From NCBI GenBank assembly GCA_001414485.1, contig LLEY01000023.1, forward strand, positions 310,001-374,000: a DNA stretch of 64,000 nucleotides, written 5' to 3'. Of the stretch, positions 1 to 10,576 are shown in pieces. The notes below the pieces were generated by a model. It ran no database searches and was not told the DNA's origin. It saw nothing but the letters and a program-made list of their open reading frames with translations. The translations under genes and the position numbers were made by a program. This stretch comes from Calycina herbarum. Its lineage: Eukaryota; Ascomycota; Leotiomycetes; Helotiales; Pezizellaceae. Each line of letters starts with the position of its first letter. Position 1 is the stretch's first letter.

Positions 1-534
1 GTTTAGGTATCGACTTATAATTAGAAGACAGACCGGCTAAGCTATAAGCTAGATAGACAAAACAAGGGTCCGTTCCAGATTACAGCTTATAAAGGACACT
101 CTTTCCAGCTCGAACTGCTAGACCACTTCTATATACACCCTGTATTCCACCCGTTACTGCTCTATAAGGCCGCTATAGATCCGTTACCTAGACAGGTAAA
201 CGAACCACCCCTGCTAATATAGGTTACAGATCAGAAAGAGTAGGAAGTAGAAGAAGTCTTAGCTATAAAAGCAGTTCGTAGAAAGCTCTAATATAGGGTT
301 TAATAGTTAGGCTATAACCCTAATCTATAGTAGTATCCGGCCTCGAATTTTAAGTATTACCTATACAAATTACGCGATTTTCACCTCGCTAATCTAGCCC
401 GCGCTAGTCCGCCAAGGGCTTTACAAAGCTAGATATAAGCATAGGAAGACGGAATAGACGATTACGATTATCTAACGGACGATTCAGTCGTAACACAAAG
501 CTTATAGACAAGCTTTTTCCAAAAGGGGGGGTAA
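1..534 (+). mobile_element. 3' end of a Ty3/Gypsy pol (integrase C-terminus and chromodomain), RIP-degraded
   Basis: Frame-by-frame reading gives the tail of a Ty3/Gypsy integrase with a chromodomain. A stretch like FHPLLLYKAAIDPLPRQ is followed by a V-D-E-W-E-V-E-E-V-like linker, KLQYRV-like and LGYNP-like pieces, then a PASNFKYSPYKLRDFH-like tail. Several codons are TAG or TAA where the family has Gln or Trp, as expected after C-to-T RIP. A G-run just before the LTR at 535 looks like the polypurine tract. The element runs off the left edge of the window. It is dead. Confidence 0.85.
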
Positions 535-766
535 TGTTACAGCGCTGGTCTGTAACACGTGATTCTCGGTCCTACACGTGACCGTCAGAGCCGCAACGCT
601 TAGACGGATTTATAACGAGATTAAAGGCTCTTTATAGTTAGCAGAAATACCTCTTTTTCGTAGAGTATATATTCCACATTCCCTCGTTCTTAGAACTATA
701 GCTTTAAATTCTCGAATATACACATATATACTCTTATACCTTTGCCTTCAGATATAGATCGTAATA
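535..766 (+). repeat. LTR (232 bp) of the left-edge Gypsy element
   Basis: It starts TGTTACAGCGCTGG directly after the purine tract and ends CGTAATA, probably CGTAACA before RIP, so the ends form a TGTTA...TAACA inverted pair. A second member of the family lies at 44052-44387 and shares both ends (TACAGCGCTGGTCT and the TACTCTTATACCTTTG block). Two CACGTG sites sit at 556-561 and 575-580. Confidence 0.85.
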
Positions 767-1433
767 AGATTCAAGTAAGTATAAATATAAACTCGTAGTA
801 ATAAATAATAAAACGATACTTATAGATAAAGGTAGAGATATATATAGCCTATAAACACTTAAAGTAGTCTGTTATATAATCTAGGTAGTCCTAGTAATAT
901 AATCTAGCTCTTGATTATTAGACGTAATCGAGTTTATACTTTTAAAGTAGTTAAAATAAAATAAGAATTTAAATAAGAGGCTTATAAGTGTTTTTACCTA
1001 TAAAACAGCTATATATAATAATCCTAAGTAGTACTCTCTCTAATTTAAGTTTATTATAGCCTATAGTAGGGTTAAGCCTTGACTTTTATAGACTATAATC
1101 GTATATCTAAGCTATAATAGAAACTATGTTCGTAAATAAACTATACCTTTATAGTTAAACTGCCGTGTTTAAGAGAAGACTAGTATAGTACCTATAGAGC
1201 AACTAGGAAAGCTAGGACCTATATAGCTATTAAACTATATTAAGATTATAAATAGCAGCTAGTCTATTTACTGTCTATAATCCTATAATACGTCTTTAAT
1301 TATATCTATTAATCTGTTTATAAGCCTAATCTTAGTCTAAAGGTTAGTTATAAGTATAATATAGATACTAATACTAACGTAGATCTCTATAGATAAGTTA
1401 TCTACTTCTTCTTCGGTTATAGTAGACGTACCG
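767..1433. other. TA-rich RIP-degraded sequence, nothing recognised
   Basis: Very TA-rich, with stop codons in all frames. I see no conserved protein fragment, terminal repeat or RNA gene. Confidence 0.6.
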
Positions 1434-1672
1434 TGTTAAGGGTTACACCCGTGGAATAAGTCTCGGAGTACTCCAGCGACGCATTCACGTGACCTCGCTT
1501 GGCAACGCATGGACGTAATAGAACCTTCGAGAGTACCCTTGGCAGAACCCTCTAGAAAGAGCTAACTGAGTATATAAGTTAGTAAGGACTCTGGCTTAGA
1601 AAGGACAATCGAATCTTATACATAGACAGCCTCTGTAGTACAATTCATTAGCACTTACTACAAGCTCTAACA
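1434..1672. repeat. LTR-like candidate (239 bp) with TGTTA...TAACA ends
   Basis: The segment begins TGTTAAGGG and ends CTCTAACA, has a TATATAAG box at about 1573, and carries a CACGTGAC site at 1486-1491, as the other LTRs here do. Flanking bases do not form a matching 5-bp duplication, so it is either one LTR of a broken element or a chance pairing of ends. Confidence 0.4.
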
Positions 1673-1719
1673 CTTACTACGAAAGCGATATAATATGCCT
1701 ACCTAAACTACGAACAATC

Positions 1720-2316
1720 ACTGTCTAAGCTCAAAGTAAGTAAGGTCTTCTTTTTAATATAAACTCTATCTAGTAAAGTCTCTATTCTAGAGCACGAGAA
1801 CTAAGGGCTACGGATAGCTATTATACTTAAGAACTAGAAGAGAAAGAAGGGTAAGAAACTTAATCTTTGTAGTAATATTAGTAAGAGAGTAGAGGTATAC
1901 TCCTCTAGGAGGGTTATACGTGCTTAGGAGTATTAGAATAAGATAGATAAGGAGAAAGAGACTAAAGACAAGGCAAAGGAGGAGAGAAGAGTAGAAAGGA
2001 AGGCTAATGCTCTTATAAGACAACGAAAGAAGACAGAATTAGCTGATAAGAGGGCAGAAACTTAGTTACAAAAGGAGCTAGCTACTGTAACTCCTAAAGT
2101 CCTAAAACAGAAGAAGAGTATATAAGCTCTACCTACAGCAGCTGCTCCACACACATCTTAAGTTAAGAAGGGAGCTAAAAAGGGTCTAAAAGAGCTTAAA
2201 AAGCCAAGTTATATACTTATTCTCAAGGTTCTACGTCTAGCTTAAGTAGTTAGCCCTCTAGTATAGGAAACCAGGTCCGGGCAGCAGATTAGGTTACCAC
2301 TTCGTACCCGTATATA
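1720..2316 (+). pseudogene. C-terminal remnant of a pogo/Fot1-type (DDE_1) transposase
   Basis: In one frame broken by TAG and TAA codons, the sequence reads like the tail of fungal pogo-type transposases. An FLEHEN-like piece is followed by KKGKKLNL, a SSRRVIRA-like block, a long Lys/Glu coiled coil (for example EKETKDKAKEERR), then ETRSGQQIRLP near 2262-2300, which matches the usual end of these proteins. It differs from the two pogo copies at 41.1 and 48.5 kb, so it is another family. The catalytic domain is missing. Confidence 0.65.
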
Positions 2317-2412
2317 GTTTTTTATACTTATTATCTAATTAACTACCTTTCATTGACCTATATACTAAATTGCATATAAATCTAATGTATGGTTGTTGTT
2401 TTATTTAACTTT

Positions 2413-2721
2413 TTACGTGGTGGGATAAAATATATAAGGGCGGGCTTTTGCCAGGGATGTACACTGACTAGGGATATCGGTTATACCTGGTATGTACATT
2501 AGCTGAAGTTGAGCTGGCTCTGGAAGTCCCAATCTCACCATTCTCCCAGTGTCACCTAGTGCAATCCAGCCCTTAAGAACATCGTGTCTTTGCTCCGACT
2601 CGGTCAATGTGCTTGTGGTATCCCATTTCCCGATGAGGTAATAATCGAAAGATAGCGAGCCAAAAGGCGCTGGTTGGTCTGTCAAGTCTTCCTTTTCTTC
2701 AATAAATCCAGAGAATTCCAT
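2413..2721 (-). CDS. Hypothetical 102-aa protein or gene fragment
   Basis: An open frame in normal-composition DNA just inside the gene block. The residue mix looks like real protein (acidic N-terminus, then KGWIALGDTGRMVRLG and a Pro/Leu-rich tail), but I recognise no family. It starts at an ATG with an acidic MEFSG N-terminus. It could be the last exon of a longer gene damaged by the adjoining transposon block. No clear partner exon was found upstream on the minus strand. Confidence 0.35.
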   Translation of the reverse strand: MEFSGFIEEKEDLTDQPAPFGSLSFDYYLIGKWDTTSTLTESEQRHDVLKGWIALGDTGRMVRLGLPEPAQLQLMYIPGITDIPSQCTSLAKARPYIFYPTT

Positions 2722-3335
2722 AGTCTTCGACTTCTATGAGAACGTTATCTCGAGAGTATTGGGTGGAATTGTTGCTCATCTCGTGTTGTGAATCAGGCTA
2801 TCTTTTGTAGAAGGTGTGATGTATCCCTATGAAGATCACGCTGCAGTCACGTGTGCCCCCTAGTCATTTCTACCTTGGGATGTTCAGTCTGTTTTGTAAG
2901 GAGATTGGGCTTCAATATACCTAGAATTGGGAAATTCTTCAAGGCTGCTGAAATCCGTGCAGGATGTGTTGTTTGAAAATCAAAAACTTCCTTGTATCGT
3001 CAGCGCTACAAAAAGGTATGTTGGAGTCAGCAAAATTTGTTACGCTAGACCGTAGGACGTTCTCACAGGAAATGTACCTTTGGGAAGGATAAATACTTGG
3101 ACAAGTTCTATTTCCCACGAGAAGCACGATGACGGTTGGATCTTCTGAAACTCTTTCCTGGCGTTCGGGATTTTTTTTTTCTCCTGGGCTATAAAGTACT
3201 TTGATCTCTACAATATTAGCAATGCACTCTCAAGAAAGCTAGTTTTGATCCGTATATATTCAATATGTAAGGGATAGTAACATCCCACACTCCGGTGAGT
3301 TTCCAAATTTTTCTTAATTACGAACAATAAATACT
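2722..3335. other. Intergenic, no gene supported
   Basis: Contains a T9 run near 3171 and a CACGTG at about 2850. The short minus-strand open frame at 2939-3127 has no protein character I can support. It lies downstream of the AA9 gene. Confidence 0.5.
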
Positions 3336-4682
3336 TTAGCAATATTGAAATAAATCCCGCTGCCCTTCAATGCTACCATCTACCGAAGTAGATGACGAAT
3401 TGGGTGGCCCTTCATGAACATCAATTGAAGAAGAGCTGCACCAAGGCCACCAGAAACTCCTTCATATTAAGTTTCCATAACAGGATTTCACCACACTCAC
3501 CCCTTCCAAATATCCGGCCCATGAGTCCTCTTCATATAAGGTTCACTAAGATAACTCGTCTATCAAAATCAGTCAGTCAACCCTCATTTTTCCCCCATCG
3601 TCCCCCCGTCTTTTTTCCCACTCACATTCGTCTGATTATAATAATAAACATTCAACACCGGATCACTCCTCTCGTACGCCCCCGGAAATGCTACCAACGG
3701 CGCCGGAACTCCCTTCCCCCCACCAACAACCCTGATCTGCGCACAACTAACGTAAAATTGTGGTCCTCCATCGGTGAAAGCGTAGGTTGGGTAGGCGACG
3801 TGCAGACCTACTTGCTCGGCGCGGAAGAGGTATGTTCCTGAGGGGATAGAAGGGGGGAGGGGGAAGGAGACGTTGTTACGACCTGGAAATAATTAGGCGA
3901 GGCTGAAAAGGGCAAAGGTGAAAGGGGTAGGCGAATGGAATGGAAGGAGGGTTACCCATGTTTTCCCATTTTACGTAGCTGGTGTTGTAGATTTCGTCCC
4001 GGCCGTAGATTGTTTCTGTTACCCAGGTTGGGAAGTCTTCGTACATTTTGAACCACTATTTTACATCAGCCTCCCTTCATCCTACACTCCTCAATGGTGA
4101 TCCGTCGTTTACCCGAAAAAGGGGGACGCACAACGACTCCACTTCCATCCCAAGTCTCGATTTTCTGTCCTTCTGGTAGTTTCGCCATCCAACCTGTTGT
4201 TGCTGTGGAACAATTCAGAGTCAGTATTTTCCACGTTCTAAAAGTTTGTCTGGGGAAAATAAGGAGGAAAGAAAGAGGAACAGAAAGCTCGGAGAACACC
4301 CACGGCCAGGATGATATAATGTATTTGGGACTACAAATCCCAATTTTGAGCCGGCTTGGATCGTCAAGGTCTGGGTCGTGGCACTGGCGTTGACGTTGCA
4401 GCGAAGGTCTGGAGTTGTCATTTGAGCTTCGTGGATGGGCATGTTATCGCCGGCCCATCGACGCATGTATTGCCAGCGGGGAAAAGTGATGGAGTTGTAG
4501 ATGAGAGAGTCGAAGGTGTACTATTTTAGTAAGCTTTGTTTTTACTGAGGTACGGGTGAGAGGATTCAGAATATAAGAAAATATGTGAAAATTAAATGAG
4601 AGTGAAGTAGTGGAAGGGGCAGACTTACATGAGCGCTAACAAACGCGCCATACGCGAAAATCAAGAGAGTATAAAGCTTCAT
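3336..4682 (-). CDS. AA9 lytic polysaccharide monooxygenase (GH61 family)
   Basis: Copper enzyme secreted to cleave cellulose or related glucans oxidatively. My spliced model has seven exons (4682-4629, 4520-4304, 4202-4132, 4055-3956, 3882-3626, 3559-3501, 3435-3336) and gives 285 aa in frame throughout. Residues 1-17 are a signal peptide; cleavage leaves His18 as the N-terminal copper ligand (..FVSAH). The second ligand is in YHPGP near residue 88. His175 (GLHVA), Gln189 and Tyr191 (QFYVSCAQ) match the rest of the AA9 active site. Other family marks are WDGSG, VWFKMYED and SGTYLFRAEQ. All introns are GT/AG. Exon 1 ends exactly at the copper His, a common AA9 pattern. The last ~33 residues extend beyond the usual core as a Ser-rich tail ending in Cys; no CBM1 is seen. 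A TATA-like box (rc of TTTGTATATA) lies at 4761-4770. Confidence 0.93.
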
Positions 4683-5177
4683 CGCGACAGATATCAAGTA
4701 GCCACTGTAAGAATTAAATTGGCAATTTGAAGCTCAAGGAAATAGCATGGGATTCGAAGCTTTGTATATAGACAAAAAGACAAGCAACAGACAAGCGGAA
4801 TAACATCTGGTGATGAGAAAGAATTTAAAGGATAATAGTTCATCCTAAAATACCAATTTGCAGTCTCGTAAAAGCCTGAAATCATGGTCTTCTGAAAACT
4901 GGAAAGTTGTCACGCCAGTCAACTTGACCGAATGAAACATTGCAAGATACGAGAGCTGGGCAACATCAATTATACTTGGCCACTTCACTTCATTGGATCA
5001 TGAGAGGATGAAGATCGGTTTGTGCAATCTGGCAAAATAATCTCTGGCAAAAGGGGGGAAAGAAGATGGGGTAAAAGCGGGGCAGCACCCTCCGAGGTTT
5101 ACCCACTGATCGTATTATTTATCACTTCGCCAGCCTTCTCTTGTATTAATCTCCATGGTCCGACAACGAGTAACATT
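4683..5177 (-). promoter_or_regulatory. Upstream region of the AA9 gene / 3' side of the permease gene
   Basis: 495 bp between two minus-strand genes. A TATATACAAA motif on the minus strand lies about 80 bp before the AA9 start codon, a plausible core promoter. No other element is supported. Confidence 0.4.
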
Positions 5178-6726
5178 TCAGATCCCCACCTCAGCAGTAT
5201 CATAACCATTCGCCTCCAGGTACGCTCTGAACTTGGCATCTTCGGTCTCGAGATCTTCATTATGCTGCATTTCAGTCAATACCAAGCACGCGTCGAGATC
5301 ATACCAAAGGGAACTTACATTAGGAATCAAGAACCTAACACACAAAATACCCACCACCGAAATGCCGCTTCCGATCAAAAAGATGACCTGCTGACCCTTG
5401 GTCTTCGTGGGGAAATCATCCAAAACGCTGCTGAGCACAGTCGTCCCGATAGCAGCGCCAGCCTTCCCAATCGCCGCCGCAAACCCGAGGAAATGGCCTC
5501 GAAGTGGCGTGGGAAAGGACTCCGAGGAAACCAAGAAGTTGCAATTGCCTGGGCCGACTGAGAGGAAACTCTGGAAGAGACCATATAATACCACGAAGAG
5601 GGGGAAGATGTGCTGGATTGGCATCATGGCTCCTCCGATTACGAAACCAAATACACACACGATTGACCATCCCAATGCGTATGTCTGACGACGACCGATG
5701 CGATCGAGGAGGAACGCTCCGCAGAGGGAACCTGGGATCGCAAATGCGTTTACGAGTGCCGACCAACCGACACTCTGGATGAGGGTCAGGTCTTTCCCGA
5801 AACCAGAGACGAGCGTCGGGGCAAGCAGGTTGAACGGGTAGACCACGAAATCATACAAGAACCAGGCGGCACAGCATCCGAAGAGGGGACGCCAGTACAT
5901 TTTAAGCGCCAATTTGTATGGGATGTTGCGTTTGATTGAGTGTCGATTGTACTGGGTCGAATCGATGAGTCGCATACGGAAGAGAAATATCGTCAGAGGG
6001 AGCTGAGATCTTATTAGATGGGGTAAAACAACTGGCAACTTCAGCTTACGAAGATCCCGATACCGAAGCATATTCTCCATATCCCATCGCTTGCCTTTCC
6101 GTGGTAGGCTGCGATGACAATAAGAGAGATAACAGCGGAGCCAGTGAAGCCACTGATAATCGCCAAATTAGTGGAGATGGCTACCAAAAATCCACGCTTC
6201 TTTCGAAGGTTGTTTGAATTGGCAGATTCAAGTGCTTGAGCTGTGCAAACTGCATACTCCCCGCCAGCACCTACTCCAGCCACGCCACGAGAAATTATCA
6301 TCATCCAAAACATTCCCATTGGTGTGGCACCGTGGGATGCAGTTGACAGAATAATTCCGAAAACCAAGAAAAGGGTCGTGGCAATGACACCCATTCTTCT
6401 TCCATACCGATCAATGCAGAGGCCGAACAGGAGCATACCAATCACCTCCCCAATCAAGATGGAGTTTGACAATCGAGTTTTGATATCTGCGGTGAGTGCC
6501 TTTGGGTATCTAACGCGTTGGTCAGTAACTCGGTGAACCACAATGATAGGGATGTCAGAACTTACAGGATCGCGAGCACACTCTGCATATATCCGATGAT
6601 TTGGACATTGTATCCATCAGAGAAAAGTGCCACGCCTTGAATCAAGACGTTGAACGAAGATGTCTTTTGGTTTGCGATGGGACTGACAGTCTCAGAGGTT
6701 TCCTGGATTTCCTTTGCGTCGGCCAT
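5178..6726 (-). CDS. MFS permease of the phosphate / glycerophosphoinositol (Git1-like) type
   Basis: Plasma-membrane proton symporter of the phosphate/sugar-type major facilitator group; substrate unproven. Four exons (6726-6566, 6509-6050, 6002-5319, 5264-5178) give 463 aa. Family marks are SDGYNVQIIGY in the first membrane helix, the loop DRYGRRMG after helix 2, GVGAGGEYAV, a repeat DRIGRRQT in the C-terminal half, and SSESFPTPLRG before the last helices. The 54-bp third intron is a multiple of three and has no stop, so a retained-intron reading stays open; I spliced it because GTAAGT, a TGACTGA-like branch site and CAG are all present and the joined tail (DLETEDAKFRAYLEANG) resembles the family. 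A TATAAA-like motif lies on the minus strand near 6790. Git1 versus a general phosphate permease cannot be decided from sequence alone. Confidence 0.88.
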
Positions 6727-7571
6727 TTCGAAATATGATTACCTCAACGAGACTTGATTTGAACGGTAACCTTTGACATTTCTCCTGACAGCTGTCTTTA
6801 TACTTGTGCAATTGTATTTCCACTTATTTTCTTCATTGGCTAGTTTTTCATACATCAAGTTTCCTAGCACAATGTCCCACGTACGGGAGAAAACGGGTAC
6901 CACCTGTGATTTTACGAAAGCCCGTTTTTGTTCCGCTTGCTTATCAGCCCTCAAAACTACACAATAGACCTATGACAAAAATCTCAAGTGAGAGAAATAG
7001 TGAGAGGGATTCGAATTCTTTTATTCAGTCCCACTGTGCCTGTGGGTTTGTACCAGTGCTTGGGACGAGGTAGCTGTTCGAAACATGGTTCCCAGAGATT
7101 TATATAGTCCGTGCAGACAACGTGCGCCTCTTCTGGAGCCAAGATTGGTTGGAAAGTATATTTGCACCCCACCTTTGCTGCTTTGCTTAGGCTGATCTGG
7201 CGCATCGGAAGCAGAACCAAGAGGTTGGAATGGGCATCTAACCCGATAATACAATGTAGAGCACGTAGCTATGTTTGGGAGATAAATTTATCAAGGTCAA
7301 CGTGTGAATGAAATTCCTTGACAAGGTCTCTCCTGTCTGCTCGAGGTGGGGCAATGAGCAACATCACTTCATGGTCAAACACCATCTAAAATTGAGTCGG
7401 ATTTTCATTCATTGGCAATAATTCTGGGTGGAAAAATGGACATCTCCAATTCCCTCCTGGACAGCGTGTCGGGAGCAAGTACCATTACACTACGTCTTGT
7501 AACTGTAAACTTCACTCAGTTCGTAAGTCACAAACCTGTACACTTAGACCTGTTACACAATTAACAAAGAA
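6727..7571. other. Intergenic, no gene supported
   Basis: Upstream region of the permease and of the dead phosphatase gene. Short overlapping open frames between 6739 and 7311 occur on both strands, but none shows codon bias or a recognisable fold. Confidence 0.5.
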
Positions 7572-9261
7572 ATGTAGCTACCACTTGGCCCAAGATATCT
7601 ACCAATCATATACTCTAGCTTCACAGTATATCTCATATCCATCTTCATCGCCTACTTCTCCAAATCGAGAAGACCACATTCAACCTCTCCCTCGCTTATC
7701 CTACTCTTAGGCCTTTATGAACCTAGACGAAAAACCATTTCTCTTCTAGCTTTCTCGATAAACTGCTTCACTTTACTAGCAGCTCTAGATTTCGTCTTCC
7801 GTCCCCAAGTTTTGGCACTAGGAAACGATGTAAGCTTCGCAAGACTTGGATACATCGACTCCACCACCGCCCGAATCGTTCTCCGCGATCCAAATGCTTC
7901 GGTGGTCAAACTTGAATATGGCATCCAAGAATTCAGCTCTCCAACGGAGACGGTCGTGCAAATACAAACACTACTTCCGGAAAAGGACTTCGTAACTACC
8001 TTTCTCCTAACAAATTTCCAGTCTGATACACAATACACATACTACACAAACACCACCTACAACCTACACGGTACATTCCGCACAGCAGAGCACTATCTAA
8101 AGAAATGGAGTATGCTCTCTACTAGCTGTCTTAAACCTGGCTACCCGTATCGTCTAATGGATAACCAACTACGTATGCTAGGTCTAGAACACCTGGACTC
8201 TTATATCTCGAAATTGAATATAGAGGTAGAATTCATGCTCTTCCTTGGAGATTTCATATATATCGATCTCCCTGTGAGATTTGGAATCAGTAAGGAGAGT
8301 TATAGGGAGGCGTATAAGAGGGTTTATGATTCTCCTTCTTAGACTGGGAGGCTGAGGGGTTTGGGGTGGGTACATACTTATGATGGTAAGTCTCGGAGCA
8401 TTTCGGGAATCAGAAAATACAACGTGTGAACATTTTTCCGAAGAAGTAAACTGACTCCGATATCCCGGGATTAGACCATGAGTTTGAGAATGATTGGGCT
8501 CAAAATACGACTGGGATTTTTGGTGACGCTGTTGGGCCTTGGGGTGATAATCAGGGGAGTGGAGATCCAAATGCTCAACTCTCTACAACAGGGAGTGAGA
8601 AAGAGAAAAGTTGGTATACTTTCTCACGGGGAGATGTCGATTTTTTTTTATTGCTGATACGAGGGGGTATCGGGATGCGAATGAGAAGGTTGATGGGGAG
8701 GGGAAGAGTATGCTTGGTGAGGAGCAAATGGATGATTTGAGGGAGTGGTTGGAGACTGTGAAGGGGTGGAAGGCTTTTGTTTCTAGTGTGCCTTTTACTA
8801 GGAATTGGAGGGGTCCGGAGGAAATTGATAGTTGGGCCGGCTATCTCTGGGAAAGAGAAAGGATTTTGGAACTCATGTGGGGGATTGGGGGTGCGGTTGT
8901 GATATCCGGTGTATGTCTTCCTCCCTTCTCCTCCCGTCTCATCCATTCTCCCTACTTATGAGCAACTCAGGACCGACACGAACACGCAACAACAGAATTC
9001 CCCTCCCCACCCGGGAAGGGGAATGGCAAAGTCATCGAATTCTCCACCTCACCACTGAGTCAGTTCTACCAGCCTTTTGAGAGGACATACTCTCAGGTTG
9101 AGGATTCGGATGTGATGGTTTATTCTCATCCTTGGGGGAATAGCAAGTTTGGGGGTTTTGAGTGGGATACTAGGAGTGATGATAGGAAGGAGTGGAGTAT
9201 GAAGTTTGAGCTTGTTGTTGATGGGGCGAAGAAGTGGGAGAAGGTTGTTGGGTATGCGTAG
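7572..9261 (+). pseudogene. Membrane-anchored PhoD-like phosphatase, disabled
   Basis: The frame reads as a fungal PhoD-like metallophosphatase: hydrophobic N-terminal segment (7610-7800), an Ig-like front domain, LFLGDFIYID (metal site) near 8240, YKRVYDSPS, then after a GT/AG intron (8385-8471 approx.) DHEFENDW, IADTRGYR, SSVPFTRNW, and after another intron DRHEHATTEFP, EFSTSPLSQFY and a GNSKFGGFEW tail ending at 9261. Lesions: TAG at 8340-8342 where the family has Trp after SPS; a run of nine T at 8641-8649 that breaks the frame between GDVDF and IADTRG; and TAG as codon 2 if the ATG at 7572 is the original start. The downstream frame is otherwise well preserved, so the loss looks recent. 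Read-through or a sequencing slip in the T run could rescue only part of it. Confidence 0.85.
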
Positions 9262-9572
9262 CCAGGTAAGCGTGGTGGGTTTGTGGTATGTATATACTTG
9301 AGCGGAACTTGGTAAGTGTGCCTCCCTACTTTTCGTTAATTAGACGAGGCTGGGTCGCCTCTTACAAACGAAAAATTGAAACATGCTCGGTGCAGCTGTA
9401 TCTTCATCGACGAAATTCTTAATTTAGGCGCTAGTACCTCGGTGGACTAAATGCGGTGGTCGCTTGGAATAACGTTTAGCTCCCACACACTAGCTAGGTA
9501 TAAAGCCTTTTGTTCTCCCCATGTTTTTCATTTTTCCATCTCAGTTCTACAAGACAAACTTCAATATTCACA
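9262..9572. other. Intergenic, no gene supported
   Basis: Nothing recognised. The stretch leads into a plausible 5' leader with a CAC-A-ATGG start context at 9573. Confidence 0.4.
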
Positions 9573-9836
9573 ATGGTATTGGAATTAGTCCAAACCGTTC
9601 TTGCCCGGGCCTTCCCAGATCTTGGATCCGCTGATGAAATGCAACCTCTTCTCCCAGTTTGTCAACCGCCTTCAACTTCTGGCTTCGTCCTTCTTTCTTG
9701 GGTTGTCCACTTTTTGGTTGCACAGATGAGAAACAACCTCTTCTCCCAGTTTTTCGACCTGCTCAAACTCCTCGCCTTTTCCCTTCAAATTCAACACCCG
9801 ACGAACTCTCCCAGACCCCGACGAACCAATTTTTGA
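9573..9836 (+). CDS. Hypothetical small protein with internally duplicated segment
   Basis: Unspliced, the frame from the ATG at 9573 gives 87 aa (MVLELVQTVLARAFPDL...). The start context is good (TTCACAATGG). The DNA at about 9633-9725 is repeated, diverged, at about 9727-9820, so QPLLPV appears in two frames. Removing a candidate intron (about 9661-9725, GTCAAC...CACAG) joins the first frame to the second, which runs on to about 9910 at a GTAAGT. I do not recognise the product and cannot choose between the unspliced and spliced forms. Confidence 0.3.
   Translation: MVLELVQTVLARAFPDLGSADEMQPLLPVCQPPSTSGFVLLSWVVHFLVAQMRNNLFSQFFDLLKLLAFSLQIQHPTNSPRPRRTNF
9633..9820. repeat. Diverged tandem duplication, unit about 94 bp
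   Basis: The block CAACCTCTTCTCCCAGTTT occurs at about 9642 and again at about 9735, with similar flanking sequence in each unit (GTCAACCGCCTTCAACT versus TTCGACCTGCTCAAACT). A unit near 94 bp shifts the frame when duplicated. Confidence 0.6.
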
Positions 9837-10576
9837 TTTATCGGGATTCTTTCCACCCGAGGTCGTCCATCAATCAAAATTGCCGCACGATAGCGAAAAC
9901 AAGAAGACGCGTAAGTATATGACAGTATAAGAAACAAATGATTAGATCCGGAAGACCTTGGAAGGCTGAACGATTTACGACCACAACGCTATTGCGGACT
10001 CAAATCACTGGGATGGAGAAACGCTTGCCTTCATTTTGGCATGTTCGGAGAAATCTAGGAGGCAGTTTAAAGCATGGCCAGGTATAGCGGGGATTTTAGG
10101 GTGTTCCGCAGCGACGGAACCGTGGCTGGAGATATGAATAAAAAGTGTGGCGAGGCAGATTCGCAGTGGACATTGGCAGTAAGTAAATAACTCTCTTCTC
10201 AGGGTTTTAACTCTGTGGCACAATCTAATGTGTTAACCTAGATAATTTGTGAGGATTGAAGTTCAGTTAAATGCCTCGAATTGCCCTAGAATGCCGGGAC
10301 AACGAGAGAAGTAGGCAGGTAGAGCCTGAAGGACTGGCTGCCGCTTTTATTATGCCTCCCGAGGCGGATTAAATACTGGCGTATTCGTGGGTCTATGCTA
10401 TTGGTTTATATTTGCTTCTGCCCGTCAATGCATCAAGGCCGCCAGCCTCACTCAACTTCCAAACCTTTTCACCAATTTATCCTACAATATCACACAGTCT
10501 CAGCTCAATTTCACGATTGATAAGCTACATTCGAGTCATGTGTCAATGAACCGTTGCCTTGTTCGCTTCCGTCAAA
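9837..10576. other. Intergenic, no confident gene
   Basis: Contains possible coding scraps around 9940-10120 (for example a frame reading DLGRLNDLRPQRYCGL) but no start, consistent frame or family. Acts as the upstream region of the gene at 10577. Confidence 0.4.

Noticed and set aside
1808..2023. 71-codon minus-strand hydrophobic open frame
   Set aside because: Antisense to the pogo transposase tail; its hydrophobic look comes from A/G-rich coding on the other strand.
3392..3841. 149-codon plus-strand open frame
   Set aside because: It lies antisense to exons of the AA9 gene; its Pro/His/Arg-rich content is a shadow of that gene.
5022..5782. Several plus-strand open frames
   Set aside because: Antisense shadows of the MFS permease exon 3.
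6739..7311. Overlapping small open frames on both strands
   Set aside because: No start context, splice partner or family; equal quality on both strands suggests chance.
8184..8946. Minus-strand open frames opposite the phosphatase
   Set aside because: Pro/Ser-rich shadows of the dead PhoD gene; no family resemblance.
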